Part shown: piece after piece, positions 23,723-37,464 of the stretch | Layout: each line of letters begins with the position of its first letter | How positions within the stretch are numbered: the stretch's first letter is position 1 | Source: Dendrocalamus latiflorus | Taxonomy: Eukaryota; Streptophyta; Magnoliopsida; Poales; Poaceae | Reading direction: 5' to 3' | DNA length: 64,000 nt | NCBI GenBank assembly: GCA_017311315.1 | Contig: CM029620.1 | Coordinates: forward strand, 4,887,779-4,951,778 | Made by a program: the position numbers and the translations under genes | Notes under the pieces: model-generated | What the model was told of the DNA's origin: nothing | The model's database searches: none | What the model saw: only the letters and a program-made list of their open reading frames with translations

Positions 23723-26452
23723 TAATGAGGACATCCCGATTGGTCCGATTACATGAGCACAAGCTAAAAAGATTAATCTATTGGATCGAAATCGGCGACA
23801 GAGGGGGGGTGAATGTCGATTTTTAAAAACGACCCCTCCAAAGTATCCCTAAGTGTATCTCCAATAGCTATAGAGAGCTATGAAGATGATTTTAAGCGCT
23901 CACTGAAAAATTCACAACACAGAGAAGATAATGGAAGAAGATCCATCAGAGAAGGCACAGAAACCCAAGGCAAAGTATGAAATGGCATCAAGGCAGCAAT
24001 GAGGCCGGTCTGACCGAAATGCTTGGGGTGGTCAGACCGCATGGATGCCGCCGGTCTGACCGCTCCCCTCACGCCGATCAGACCACCGTGACATGGGCGG
24101 TTAGACCGCAAGCCACCAACCGGTCAGACTGGTTAAGCTGAAAATTGGCAGCAGAGCTCGAGCCCGAAACTGAAGAAAAACTGAAATACAGGGACTTTCG
24201 GATTTCAACAAAAATGATGATTCACTATTGCTCTCCTGAGACCTAAAGACCAAGAAAAGATTCTAAATAGCAAGGAGAGACAAGGGAACCAAGGGAATAA
24301 ATCCCAAAAGCATAAATTTGAGATTTGACCATAAAACTGAAAACTTGCAGAGAGCTACCCCAAATCTCAAATTCCCAGCTAACCTTTGATCCTTGTACAT
24401 GAAACTTTGAGAATAGCTAATTAATAGCCTCAGGACTTCAGATATCAAGTTTCATGCCATCTCAAGAAGGGAAACACGATTCACAACAAAACCCTAGAAA
24501 TGAAAGGAAGAGCAGAGGAGGCTGAAAATGGGAAACTTTGATTCATTCGATTTGCTCTTAGAAAAAATCGATCAAATGATCTTGGGATCTAATTCCATCA
24601 CAGAGCAACCCATTTTGGCACCCCTCAGCAAGAATCGACACAAGAACTGAAAATCAAGAAATCAAGCAGAGAAGGCATCGAAGGCAAAAACCAACAGAGA
24701 GAACTTATGAACTCAATCCATCTCAAATAAAGCCATCTCAGATTGATATTGAGGATGAGAGATACATGATTACAAAGAGTATCAACTCATATCATCCCTA
24801 CAATCCCATACATGCTTGGATTGAGAGCACACGCTACGTACATGCTTCCCTCAAGAACACATGAACCAGAAAAGCTACGGCAGACCAACTCCTGCTCTCT
24901 CCTACCAACTAAAGCCTCAAAGCAAAACAACCTCTCCAAAGGATATTTTGACTAAAGCAAAACCCTAAAAACCATGCACTTCCTCTCACAAGATATACAT
25001 GCACTTGAGAATCCCTCTCCAATTTATAGCCCTTTGGCTAACGGGTCTCCAACCCGTTATGCCCGCTAAATCCCGAACGGAACCGCTTCCACCTGTGCAG
25101 CTTTGCGCTTTTACCGAAACGCCCCTCGTGCACCTTTCGGGAAGTTTCCGCGTTCCTTGACGTCCAAGCCTCGCAACCACCTCGAGTCTCCGCCGTCTTC
25201 GACACATCCGACCGTTCTGACCTCGACACCGCATGTGTCTAGTCCGGTCACCTCGTGTCTCGCCACAACTCCGCCTCGACGTCCTGCGGCCATCACAGAC
25301 AAGAAACAAATCAAATAGCAACGCTCGATACATGTAAGCATAAATAGCATCAATGAACCAACTTACGCATGAAAGAGCCCAAACCTGTCAAATCAAGAGA
25401 ATATGCATCCTAATCACTTTGACCAGGTTTGACAAAGTCCGACCGAAACCGATTGCACCACGCAACGACATGGTCCGAACCACACCAACCAAACTCGACT
25501 TTCCTAAACCGATGTCAATTACTCATCACAAACATGGAGTCATAACCACATGGTCTCTCATAATCAACAGGTCAACTCACTCCTAATTAAATTTAAGTTT
25601 AATTTACATGAGAACTGGTTACTACCTAATGCTAGTATTTTAATTGGTCTCTGGTTTGTGCATGAGGAGATGTTGGGATGCCGAAGCTAGAAGAAATCAG
25701 CCGAGCAAGAAAATCATGCATGTGCATGTGGATCGAGACGAAAGATAAAATGAAAGAAATACATGTAGGCATCTATGTGCTGCGTGTGTGTGCTACATGC
25801 CACAAGGACTGAGTGTTGCTGCCTTTTTGGAAAGTAATGGAAGAGAGAGGAGTTAATGCATGCATGACCAAGCCATGTGATGGAATTTCAAGCAAAGGCA
25901 ACAACGCGACTGCGTGTTTCATTTTCTAGTCGAACCAAGACATCTCCATGTTGAGCTAAATCATGATGTTGTCTCCTACTCAATAATGTGTTTACTTTAT
26001 TACTTGCTTCAAGTTCGATTGAGTCAATCGGCCGAACCCAATCCATTGGTCGTAGCAAAGTCTTGTTTGGATTTACCATAGGAACCAAACCATAGGGATG
26101 TGAGTGTTTAAATACTTTTGTATTCGTGAATTTTAGACAGACCACAAAAATTAATCTATTATCTTCATAGAGATATATGCTTATTCTTTCTAGGGTTTAG
26201 CATATGATTGCAACCTAGAGGAGAATTGGGCGTTCTCAACCTCATTGTTCTTGTGATTCCTTGTGATTTGCAGGAGCGACAACACGTCTACTTGTGTGGT
26301 CAGGTAGGCGGGATCACGAGCGTGTGATTGGGTGAATTCTTTTGTCGTAGATTGCTGTTCTAACAATGGTTGGCGCCATCGGTTCGTCAGATTGCACGGA
26401 TCCAAGTTATCATCATCGATCCTTCATCGTGAAGATCAGGCACCCCATATCA
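23723..26452 (+). repeat. Element B left LTR, split by a solo LTR
   Basis: The parts 23723-23778 and 25566-26452 align continuously to 31666-32609. Confidence 0.8.
23779..25560. mobile_element. Copia-like solo LTR
   Basis: A 1782-bp insertion in the left LTR of B, flanked by TAATC on both sides (23774-23778, 25561-25565). It starts TATTGGATCG (a one-base change from TGTTGGATCG) and ends CTCTCA. Near the start is GAGGGGGGGTGAATG, matching the Copia 2 LTR start. No internal domain is present, so it is the product of LTR-LTR recombination. At 24000-24135 it has a cluster of alternating GGTCTGACC / GGTCAGACC motifs. Confidence 0.85.
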
Positions 26453-26865
26453 TCTTGATATCAGAGCAAGGTTAACATGGTAGGATCAATTTACCGGTAG
26501 TTAGATTTATTTTTTCCTATACACAAAAAGCCAAAAAAATCTAAACCCTAGTTTTTGCATATGTTATTTTTCATGAGTTTTGTTAAGTTTTCGTCCATTA
26601 GAATTTTGTTTAGATACTGACCATCATGTTTCTTTGCATCATTTAATCGTTGTGTTGTTCCTTTGTTTCATCTGAATAAAAAAATTCTCGAACGCTACAG
26701 TACCGCGCGCATGCTACAGTGCCATCCACGATAAACACCTTGTGCTACAATACCACCTACAATGACCAACAGTGTTGCTATAGTGCGAAACATAAAAAAA
26801 TCTTTTAGGTGCTGTAGTCAGTTGTTTGGCCGAATACATTCATAATTTTTTTTATTCATCAATTG
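26453..26865 (+). other. Element B leader
   Basis: Non-coding AT-rich leader following the B primer site; ends where LTR C begins. Confidence 0.55.
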
Positions 26866-27808
26866 TGATGCGGATACGCACATGATTAATTTGAATATTA
26901 TGATGATTCCGGGGCCAAAGCAATGGAGAAGCACAAGGAGGTTAATCATATTTGCTACCAAGAACAAAAAGCTCAAAGCCCATGGGAATAGAAAGGAGAG
27001 AGCCAAGCAGCCCATGCAGCTGATCAAGAAAGAAAGAAGCCCATGCAGGGGGAGAGCAAAAGGGGAGAAGCCTAAGAACTTAAACTACAAGTTTTGGATA
27101 AGAATTTCAAGCCAAATTCGGACTTCCCACGTGCTCAACCCAATTCAAACTCGGATTCAACTCAGAATTCAATTCGGATTCGGTTCGGGACAGCCTAACA
27201 GGCAGTTACTAAAAAGGCCATAACTTTCATAAACGGAGTCCGATTCAGGTGTTCTTGTACTCGTTGCAAAGATAATTTCAAGGGCTACGTAATGGATCTG
27301 GTCCCACCTTTAAAGTCATCATGGATAAAAAGTTATAACCAAAACAATATGATGGGTGAAAATTATAGTTTCCTTTTTGTGAGAGTTTGTATCCAAAACC
27401 ATATAGGGTTGAGTTATACTTGGTTTGGGGATCATATGGATGTCCCAAGGGGCTATATAAGCCTTGTATTGGCAGCCTTTAGAGGGAGACCAATTTAATG
27501 CATAAGATTGAAACACAGCTATTACTTGTTCTTTCAACACCAAAGTTCATGAGAGGACTTTGAGAGAGAACTAGGCGATCCATTGTTCGTTCTGCAATTC
27601 AAGGTCAAGCCGTCGTTCCATGGGAATTGGGGACTTGGCGTTCGTCATTTGTGGTCTCGCGACGAACAATTATCCGGTGTGTTTTGGGCTTATTCCGAAG
27701 AGTTGAGGGTTCGTGTATTGGCACGAGTGTTCAGCTAGCGACATCGTCTACTTCGCATCAACTATCCACGGTTCCTCACTGAGAAGATCGGGACCCCTCC
27801 CCGTATCA
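26866..27808 (+). repeat. Lone 5' LTR of a third Gypsy element (C)
   Basis: 943 bp, starts TGATGCGGATACGC and ends CCCGTATCA, followed by a primer site TGTGGTATCAGA. It shares only family-level similarity with LTRs A and B. No matching 3' LTR is in the window. It leads into a leader (27809-28800) that is clearly related to the A leader (23186-23722 plus 32615-32950). Confidence 0.7.
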
Positions 27809-28989
27809 TGTGGTATCAGATTCTAGGTTTACTCGGTGAGAACTTCTTTACCCGTAGTTAGTAGATTGGTTTTTCTTTCCTATAGTCCAGAAAAAAAATT
27901 GCCCCACAAAAAGAGTTAATTCCGCTGTCCAAACCCCGTTGTGCCTTTCAATCTGTTAGTTTTGGTTTGGTAAATTGAATTTGTGTCCGTCTTAGCATTG
28001 TCTAGTTGCTGGTCATATCTTTGTTCCATTAAAAATCCAAACAAAAAAATTCCCCACCCCAAACCCTAATTCCAATTCGGCTGATTTTTCATTTCTCTGC
28101 AGCCGCCACCAAAAATGCCATAACTTTTGATTCCGAGATTATTTTTGAGTGAGACCACCGCCATTAGATTCAAAACTTCATTTTCCATCTATTGGTAAAG
28201 TTTCACATCATTCCAGCAAGGAAGTTAAGAGATATATGTGGTGAAAGTTGACCCAAATTTCTGAATTGAATCTGCAACAGTCGGCACTTGTGAATTTTGT
28301 GCGAATTTTTTGGTCGGTTTCCAAAACTTGGCCCCAAAACAAAAGTTGTAGAAAAAGCCGTCAGAAAATTTATAAAAAAGAATCATTGAAAAAAAGACAA
28401 CTGACAAAAAGTTACGGCTGAAATACCGACGTGCTGTCCAGTAGACAGAAATCCCCAGTTTTCAAGTTTGGGTCAACCCTTGGGTTCTTCAATTCCAGAT
28501 TGCATTCGATTGAATTATCTTGTATTTACCACTCTCATACATTGCCATACACTTATTTTGGCCTTCATCCATCCTTGGTTGATCAGCAATATAGGCTAAG
28601 TGCTAGATACAAACTATAATCCAATTCTGTGCAATTTCTAAAATTAATTAATTGTTTTCCTTTGCTACAAAATACATAACTGTCCAAGCTCCACCTACAC
28701 CCGTTGGTGTACTCCCTTGTTCTTGGTTACGCTCATACATTACTGGGTTGAGGTCGTTCGCTGTCACAATTATCGATTTGCCGTCCTTGATTCACTTTGG
28801 AACAGTAAGCTTGTCTTGTTTTTAGGACAGTGAGTTGCAAACTTAGAGAGAGCTTTTATTTTACTAACCCGAATATAACCTCGTTTCTTGTTTGTGAGTC
28901 GTTTCCATGTCAGGTCACGAGGAGGATCCACCTCATCCGAAGGCGCCGGTTACGTGGACCGAGTACACTTGATTGCGCGAGATGCTACA
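27809..28989 (+). other. Element C leader region
   Basis: Related to the leader of A on both sides of the B insertion (TTGCCCCACAAAAAGAGTTAA; CAATTTCTAAAATTAATT). No coding is seen until the gag remnant. Confidence 0.6.
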
Positions 28990-31729
28990 AAAATAACTTC
29001 ATGATGGTGACAATGGCGTGCGCGATGAGATCGGGGAAGTTCAGACTGGACTGAACACCCTCGGGGAGGAGGTCACACAATTGCGTACGACCATCAACAA
29101 TAACTTTCAGGAGCTGTGTGCCATGTTCGCACACCACAATCTACGTGGAGGTGCACCAGCTGATGACACAAGTGTGCACGGCCCTTCGTTCGTTTTGCAC
29201 AATAAGACCGAGGAGGACATGAGGGTTTCAAAATCATCTTTCTACACTCCCCGTACAGCACCTACAGGAGATAAAACCACATCTCATTTCAATTCATTTA
29301 AAACTAATCCATCTAGTGGAAGTTTTGCTCCTAGTGCACGTGCTGCCCCATTGCTACAAAATTTGATGATATGCTAAATGAACTTAGTGGTGCTATTATA
29401 TTCACAAAATTTGATTTGAGAAGTGGATACCATCAGATTAGGATGAAACTTGGTGATGAATGAAAGACTGCTTTTAAAATAAAATTGGATTGTATGAGTG
29501 GTTAGTAATGCCATTTGGTTTAACTATTGCACCTAGTACATTCATGCAGTTGATGAATCATATTTTAAGAATATTCATTGGCAAATTTGTTGTGATATAC
29601 TTTGATGATATATTTATCTATAGCAAAACGATGGATGAATACATTGATCATATTAGACAAGTGCTAGAAGTGCTTAGAAGTGAGAAATTATATGCTAATT
29701 TGGATAAATGCACTTTTTGTACCGATAAAATTGTGTTCTTAGGTTATGTTGTTTCTAGACAAGGCATTGAGGTAGATCGATCTAAAACTGAAGCGATTAA
29801 GAATTGGTCTACACGCGTGAATGTTAGTCAAGTTAGAAGCTTTCATGGTCTTGTTAGCTTTTATCATTGTTTTGTTAAAGATTTTAGCACCATTGCTACT
29901 CCATTAAATGAGTTAACTAAAAAGAGTGTTATGTTTGAATGGGGTGCATCATAGAAAAACGCTTTTCAAGAACTAAAGAAACGATTAATTAAAGCACTAT
30001 TACTCGCTTTGCCTGATTTCGTTAAGACTTTTGAAATTGAATGTGATGCTAGTGGAATATGTATTGGTGGTGTTTTAATGCAAGAAGGAAAACCAGTAGC
30101 ATACTTTAGTGAGAAATCAGGAAGTGCTCAATTGAACTATCCTATGTATAATAAAGAATTGTATGTTTTGGTGCGTGTGCTTGAAACTTGGCAATATTAT
30201 CTTTGGCCTAAAGAATTTGTTATTCACTCTGATCACGAAACTTTGAAATATTTGAAAAGCCAAGCTAAACTAAATCGTAGACATGCTAAGTGGGTAAAAT
30301 TCATTGAAACTTCTCCATATGTTGTTAAGTACAAGAAAGAAAAAGAGAATATGGTAGCCGGTGCTTTATCTAAAAAGAATGTGCTTTTAACTTAGTTGAA
30401 AGTTAAGGTACCCGGATTAGAGTGCTTGAAAGATTTATATGCAAGACTATGAATTTTCAGAATCATATTCTAAATGCAAAGATAGGAGAGGTTGGGATAA
30501 GTTCTATGTTCATGATGGTTTCTTATTTCATGCTAACAATTTGTGTGTTTCAAATTCGTCCGTGTGTTTGCTTTTATTGTAGGAATCTCATGCAGGAGAA
30601 TTGATGGGACACTTTGGGAGAGAAAAGACCTTCATGATGCTGAGCAATCACATTTATTGGCCTAAAATGAGGTGTGACGTCGAAAGGTTTGTACAGCGAT
30701 GTGTGATATGCCACAAAGTAAAATCTAAACTTAATCCACATAGGTTATATACTCCACTTCCTATTCCTAGTGCACCTTGGGAGGATATTAGTATGGACTT
30801 TGTTTTAGGATTGCCTAGGACTAATAGTGGGAGGGATTCAGTTTTTGTAATTGTGGATAGATTATCTAAAATGACACATTTTATTCCCTGTCACAAAAGC
30901 GACGATGTGTCGTATGCAGCTAACTTGTTTTTTTAAGGAAATTGTAAGTTTGCATGGCATGGTAAGGACAATTGTGTCAGACCATGATGTTAAATTCATG
31001 AGCTATTTCTGAAAGACTTTGTGGGCCAAGTTTAGGATAAAGTTGTTATTCTCAACAACTTGTCACCCACAAACGGATGGACAAACGGAGGTGGTGAATC
31101 GAACACTTTCAATGTTACTATGAACGATGATCAAGAAGAATATCAAACAGTGGAAAGATTGTTTGTCGCATGTGAAGTTTGTATACAATAGGGTGGTACA
31201 TTCTACTATTCAATTATGCCCTTTCGAGGTGGTGTATGGTTTTAAACCAATCACGCAACTTGATTTGCTGCCACTTTCACTACATGAACAAGTTAATATG
31301 GAGGTGTCCAAACGTGCTAAATATGTGAAGAAAATTCATGTCAAGACTAATGAAGAAATTGAAAAGAATGCATGTTACTATGCTGAGAAGACGAACAAGT
31401 CAAGAAAGAATATGTTATTTGAACCAGGTGATTTGGTTTTGGTGCATCTACGCAAGGAATGCTTTCCGGATAAGCGTAAGTCCAAGTTAATGCCTCGAGG
31501 CGATGGTCTATTCAAAGTACTTGAGAAGATCAATGACAATGCATATAAAATCGAGCTTCCGGGTGATGATTATGCTGTGAGTTCTACACTCAATATTAAT
31601 GATTTACCATTTTTTGGACCGGAAGAATCAGAGTCGAGGACGACTCCTTCTCAAGAGGGGGAGAATGATGAGTACATCCCTATTGGTCTGATTACACAAC
31701 ACGAGCTAAAAAAATTAATCAATAGGTGA
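28990..31729 (+). pseudogene. Gypsy gag-RT-RNase H-integrase polyprotein remains
   Basis: A gag piece (about 28990-29350, with RDEIGEVQTGLNTLGEEV) is joined near 29352 straight to RT (FDDMLNELSGAIIFTKFDLR), so gag C-terminus and protease are missing. RT continues GYHQIRMKLGDE then a stop; MPFGLTIAPSTFMQLMN and YFDDIFIYSK hold the catalytic aspartates. RNase H includes FEIECDASGICIGGVL (30009-30395). Integrase has the HHCC segment CVICHKVK, DRLSKMTHF, a frameshift, VSDHDVKF and HPQTDGQTEVVNRT. The C-terminal block RGDGLFKVLEKINDNAYKIE runs past the polypurine tract into LTR B, ending at 31729. Several stops and shifts make it dead. RT-RNase H-integrase order identifies Gypsy. Confidence 0.9.
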
Positions 31730-32609
31730 ACTCACTCCTAATTAAATTTGGCTTTAATTTACATGAGAACTGGCTACTACCTAATGCTAGTATTTTAATT
31801 GGTCTCAGGTTTGTGCATGAGGAGATGTTGAGATGCCGAAGCCAGAAGAAATTAGCCGAGCAAGAAAATCATTCATGTGCATGTGGATCAAGACAAAAGA
31901 TAAAATGAAAGAAATACATGCAGGCATCTATGTGTTGTGTGTGCTACATACCACAAGGATTGAGTGTTGCTGCCTTTTTGGAAAGTAATAGAACAGAGAG
32001 AGTTAATGCATGCATGACCAAGCTACGTGATGGAATTTCAAGCAAAGGTAATGACGCGTGTGTTGGCTGCGTGTTTCATTTTCTAGTCGAACCAAGACGT
32101 TTCCATGTTGAGCCGATTCATGATGTTGTCTCCGATTCGATAATGTGTTTAATTTATTACTTGCTTGGAGTCCGACTGAGTCAATCGGCCGAACCCAATC
32201 CATTGGCCGTAGCAAAGTCCTATTCGGATTTACCATAGGAACCGAATAGTTGGGATGTGAGTCTTTAAATACTTTTGTATTTATGAGTTTTAAATAGACC
32301 AGAGAAATCAATCTATTATTTTCAGAGAGCTATATGCTTGTTCTTTCTAGGGTTTAGCATATGGTTGCAACCTAGAGGGGAATTGGGCATTCTCAACCCC
32401 ATGCTCTTGTGATTCCTTTTTATTTATAGGAGCGACGACACCTCAACTTGTGTGGTCGGGTAGGCGGGATCACGAGCATGTGCTTGGGTGAATTCTTTTG
32501 TCACAGGTTGTTGTTCTAACAGTGGTTGGCACCATCGGTTCGTCAGGTTACACGGATCCAAGTTATCATCATCGATCCTACATCGTGAAGATCAGGCACC
32601 CCCATAACA
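31666..32609 (+). repeat. Element B right LTR
   Basis: 944 bp; pairs with the two halves of the left LTR. Confidence 0.82.
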
Positions 32610-33188
32610 TTCACCCCAAAAAAATTGTAGAAAAAGCTGTCAGAAACAAAGAAAAAATGAATCATTGAAAAATATGCAACTCACAAAAAGTTACAACCAA
32701 AATACTGATATCCTGTCCAGTGGACAGAAATATGCAATTCTCATATTTGGGGTCAATCCTTGTGCTTTTTAATTCCAGATTGCATCCTATTGAATTATCT
32801 TATCTACCATTCTTATACATTATTATATACTTATTTTAGCTTTCTTCCATCCTTGGTTAATCAGCAACATAGACTAAGAGCTAGATATGAACTATAATTC
32901 AATTCTGTGCAATTTCTAAAATTAATTGATTGGTCTCTATTGCTACACCTTCCAAGCTACACCTTGTACTAGCTGAGAAGTTCACATTGAACTGGCCTTT
33001 GTAATAACTTTACTCATCACTTGAGTTAAGTTTATCATGAACCAGCCACTAGTTGGTCCACATGTTTGCATTGGTAAGAACTTGCCAGAGTTTGATAAGA
33101 GCTTGAGTGTGAGCGATTTTGAGTCTCCAGATCCTTGTAGTTGATAGGAACATATACTTGTGATTTATTTTCTTGTTTTCTATTAACA

Positions 33189-33629
33189 ATGACAGGCTTG
33201 AGAAAATGGGTAGATTACAATGACATCGCGAGCAGATTTAAACTCAAAGGGAAACAACTACCGATATACATCTTGCCGCTCATCGATGAGAGTACGTCGT
33301 CAGACTACTTCTTGTGGGTTACTATGTTAGATAGCTACTTTGAAAGACAAGACCTTGATTCTTATGAGAAGATGATCATGGCAAGGACGGCGCTGATCGA
33401 TGATATTCAACATTGGTGGTCAAATCTCAAGTACCACTACATGTACATATGGGAGGAGATGAAGAAGAAATTGCAACGTCGTTTTGTACCTCCACCACCC
33501 ACGGTCACAAGTGAGGTGCAACCTAAGGTAATTGAAAATGCTAACATTGTTTTGGCTCCTATTCCATCTACAGATACCGTCGACACACTTGAAGAGATAA
33601 GGATGATCTGGCGCATCTTATATCATTAG
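33189..33629 (+). pseudogene. Gag fragment of element A
   Basis: About 145 residues resembling a Gypsy capsid domain: WVDYNDIASRFKLKGKQLPI, FLWVTMLDSYFERQDLD, MARTALIDDIQHWWSNLK and MKKKLQRRFVPP. No protease, RT or integrase follows before the right LTR, so A looks non-autonomous or decayed. Sequence 33630-34631 is AT-rich with no recognised domain. Confidence 0.65.
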
Positions 33630-34631
33630 AGGAGACGTTTGAGGTATCTACAGTATCTGATGAGGACGATAATGACAAAGGTATTGATTTGGTGCTACAG
33701 CAAGACATAGTGTACCTTGTGAGTATATACCTGTTGTAGTGCAATCTTTTGACATTCCTTGTGTTTACTTGAGTGAACCATGTGTTGATCTGAATTATCA
33801 TAATTTTACACATGTCAAACTAATTACATATAAGAAAATATTTGATGGAATATCCCCTACTGAACATTGTGCTATATCATGCTTAATAAACCCGTTACTT
33901 TGGAATGTGCTATGGAGAAAGTTTCTGAAATTTTATCTCTAAATTCTCTTTCTAGCACCTAGACCGACTATTTTAAATTAATTAGAGATTGTGGTGAAGA
34001 CAATAAATTTCTAATATATCGAATATGCATAACTTGTGATCACATAAATGAATTCAAGCTTGCTATTTTGAACAACAATTCTTGTGTACTGAATCTTGTT
34101 CATTATGAGAGGAAAATAGAATTTAGTGATCTTTCAATCCTTATGTGTTAATTTCTTATTACACCATCTAGTATGGATAATCTAAATAATGATGTTGAAG
34201 TATAGAAGAAGTTACAAATCTTTTCACCCTTATTAGATGAATTTGCTATTACTCGATTGAAATATGATTATATGGATTAACTTTCTTTGATTCCAAAAGT
34301 GGTAGATTTGCCCATATGTGCTACCACTGCAAGTTTACAACTTCAGATATTTAAATTACATAAATATTTCAATTACATTTGCAAAACAAGTTGCAATAAT
34401 TGTTGTGTGAGAAATTTTGATTTGCTCATTAACATATATGATTACTCTTGGATTAATAATATGATGATCTTTTATGATCACTGCTGTTTTTATAACATTA
34501 ATTGTGTAACAACGAAGAACTGGTAAAACGGATGACATATACATATATCATGCATACACATTGTCTTTTTTGTTACCCTATTTTCAGCTTATCAAAAGCC
34601 GATGGCGACTTTATTTTTAAGAAGGGGAGGA

Positions 34632-35747
34632 TGATAAGGATGAGGACATGTCCCTTATGGATACAACCGTATTTGCTATACTTTCTATTCCGATTATAAG
34701 AGCTCACACACTTCACTTAAATTATTAGGTGAGCTCATTTTTAAGAGTGCCTTTAGATTATATGAATTCTATGATGCTATCTAATGATGAAAATATATAT
34801 TTGTATAGCACCATGTCACTTTTTGTACAAGCCAAGCAAGAGTTTAAGTTAAACACGTTTTGGAATCCAATTCGGCCTCTAAAGACAGTGTCGACTTCAA
34901 ATGTGCATAACTTTCACATACGGAGTCTGTTGAGGTCTACGAGTATTTGATGAAAAGCTTATCTCGTTCTCTTTCTAACAAATCTAGCCTCACCTTCAAA
35001 TTCCTTCCAAGCATGTTGCAATCATCAAAACAAGGTGCTACAACATTCTGGAGATAGCACTGACTTCAAACGTGCATAACTTTCACATGCGCTGTCCGTT
35101 TGAGCTCCACGAGTACTTGATTGAAAGATTATCTCATTCTCTTTTCAACGAATCTAGCCTCACCTCAAATTCTTTCTGTATACACTACAATCACCAAAAG
35201 AATTTACTGCATTACCTATTTAGGCCAATTTAGGCCTTGTAATCGTACCGGGCTTGGCCCATATGGTGGTTACTATTCGCGTGTACTGTTCATGCATGAA
35301 CAGTACCACGAATAGTACCATCGCGCCATCTTCTAACTATGTGTGGCTCCCCCTCCCCTATTTAAGATGGTCGCACCCCTCTAGTCTCCATAGATTTTGT
35401 TTATGTTTAGTTTGCTTTTGTTACAACTTGTATCTTCTACATGTGTCAACTAGATCACGTTGTCAAGATTCTTATTTGGAATCTCATCTTATCAGTAATT
35501 CATAAATATTTGTAATTTTATATTGCTTGTTATCTTGTTCTTTCTTATTCTTCGATTGCATACAAGAATAGATCTTCGTGGTTAGGTCAACTGCGTTCTT
35601 AGCACAGTTGATAACGACTCGGAGTGTAGTTCAGTGATTGCTTGGTATGCTAGTCATGACCGGTTAGAAGTCTGTACCATCAAAGTCGTTCTCCTCCAAA
35701 TCAAGGTTATCATCCTGTCAGAAGATTGGGACCCCATTGCTTCATCA
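34632..35747 (+). repeat. Element A right LTR
   Basis: 1116 bp; starts after the polypurine tract and ends TTCATCA before GGGAA. Confidence 0.82.
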
Positions 35748-36568
<821 letters not shown>

Positions 36569-36589
36569 AAATGATACTCAACAATTAGA

Positions 36590-36850
36590 GGCGGCGGCTT
36601 GTGCTTGGGGAGGAGGCGGTGGGCTCGGGGGAGGAGGCATGCTGGCTCGGGGGAGGAGAGGTGCCGGGTTCGAGGAGGAGACAACAAGCTCAGAGAGGAG
36701 GCAACAGGCTCAGGAAGGAGATGTGCCGGGCTCGGGAGAGGAGGGGTGCCGAGTTTGGGGAGGCGGTGGCTCATGCTTGGGGAGGAGATAGCAGGATCGG
36801 GGAGGAGCCGCACTAGGCTCGAGGAGGAGGCGGCATTGAGGAGGGAGAGT
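36590..36850. repeat. G-rich minisatellite
   Basis: Imperfect repeats of a GGCTCGGGGAGGAGG-type unit, some 12 or more copies. All three forward frames stay open as a by-product of the composition; no protein is claimed. Confidence 0.7.
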
Positions 36851-37039
36851 TAGAGAAAATTAAACGTTTGAGTGGGGGCACGAGCAAACCAAGAGTCCTA
36901 ATATAAATAGGGTTGGACAACATAGACAGTTCTAAAATAGAACCATCTGTGATAAATACACATCACAGATGGTTCTAAAGTAGAACTGTCTGTGATAAAT
37001 ATACATCACATATTGTTCTAATAAATGACCATCTATGAT

Positions 37040-37310
37040 AAATATACATTCACATATACATAAATGCAATTTTCACACATGTATATGTATACATGACACA
37101 TTCTCATATATATAATACAAATTCACATATATATGACACATTCTCATATACATAAATTTAAATTCACACATATTCAACACATTCTCATATACATAAAAGC
37201 AAATTCACATATATATGACACATTTTCATATATATAAATGCAAATTCACATATATCTGACATATTCTCATATACATAAATGCAAATTCAGAACATATGAC
37301 ATATAACATT
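37040..37310. repeat. AT-rich minisatellite inside CACTA element
   Basis: Six or so copies of an approximately 40-bp unit with CACATTCTCATATACATAAA and AAATTCACATATAT. Confidence 0.8.
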
Positions 37311-37464
37311 TCATTCATCATTCCACTTACTTATTTTCTTTAAAAATTAGCCTTTCATGATGATCAATGTGTATGTATCTAGTTTTATCAAGTTGTTCTT
37401 CTCGACCCTTATGCCATTTCCGAAAGGAAGCAATTCATCGAATTAATTTATTCTTCCTCGTCCA

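Larger units (their letters stand above)
23723..32609 (+). mobile_element. Gypsy-type element B nested in A leader
   Basis: Left LTR 23723-26452 (943 bp once the solo LTR and its duplication are removed) and right LTR 31666-32609 (944 bp) match along their length. They start TGATGAG-ACATCCC (first copy mutated to TAATGAGG) and end in TATCA/TAACA. A polypurine tract CAAGAGGGGGAGAA precedes the right LTR. The target duplication TTGAC/TTCAC lies at 23718-23722 and 32610-32614. The uninterrupted target is visible in the related leader near 28325, which confirms insertion into A. A primer site (TTGATATCAGAGC) follows the left LTR. Confidence 0.82.
22566..35747 (+). mobile_element. Gypsy-type element A (outer shell of nest)
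   Basis: Left LTR 22566-23185 (620 bp) starts TGATGAAGACATG and ends CCTCATCA. Right LTR 34632-35747 (1116 bp) starts TGATAAGGATGAGGACATG, preceded by polypurine GAAGGGGAGGA, and ends CTTCATCA. Both share GGCTTGGCCCATATGGTGGT and CCCCCTCCCCTATTTAAG. The left LTR lacks about 496 bp. The target duplication is GGGCA/GGGAA (one mismatch). A primer-site-like GGTGGTATAAGAGC follows the left LTR. Internal A sequence is 23186-23722 plus 32610-34631 and carries a gag remnant. LTR divergence is high, so this insertion is old. Confidence 0.82.
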
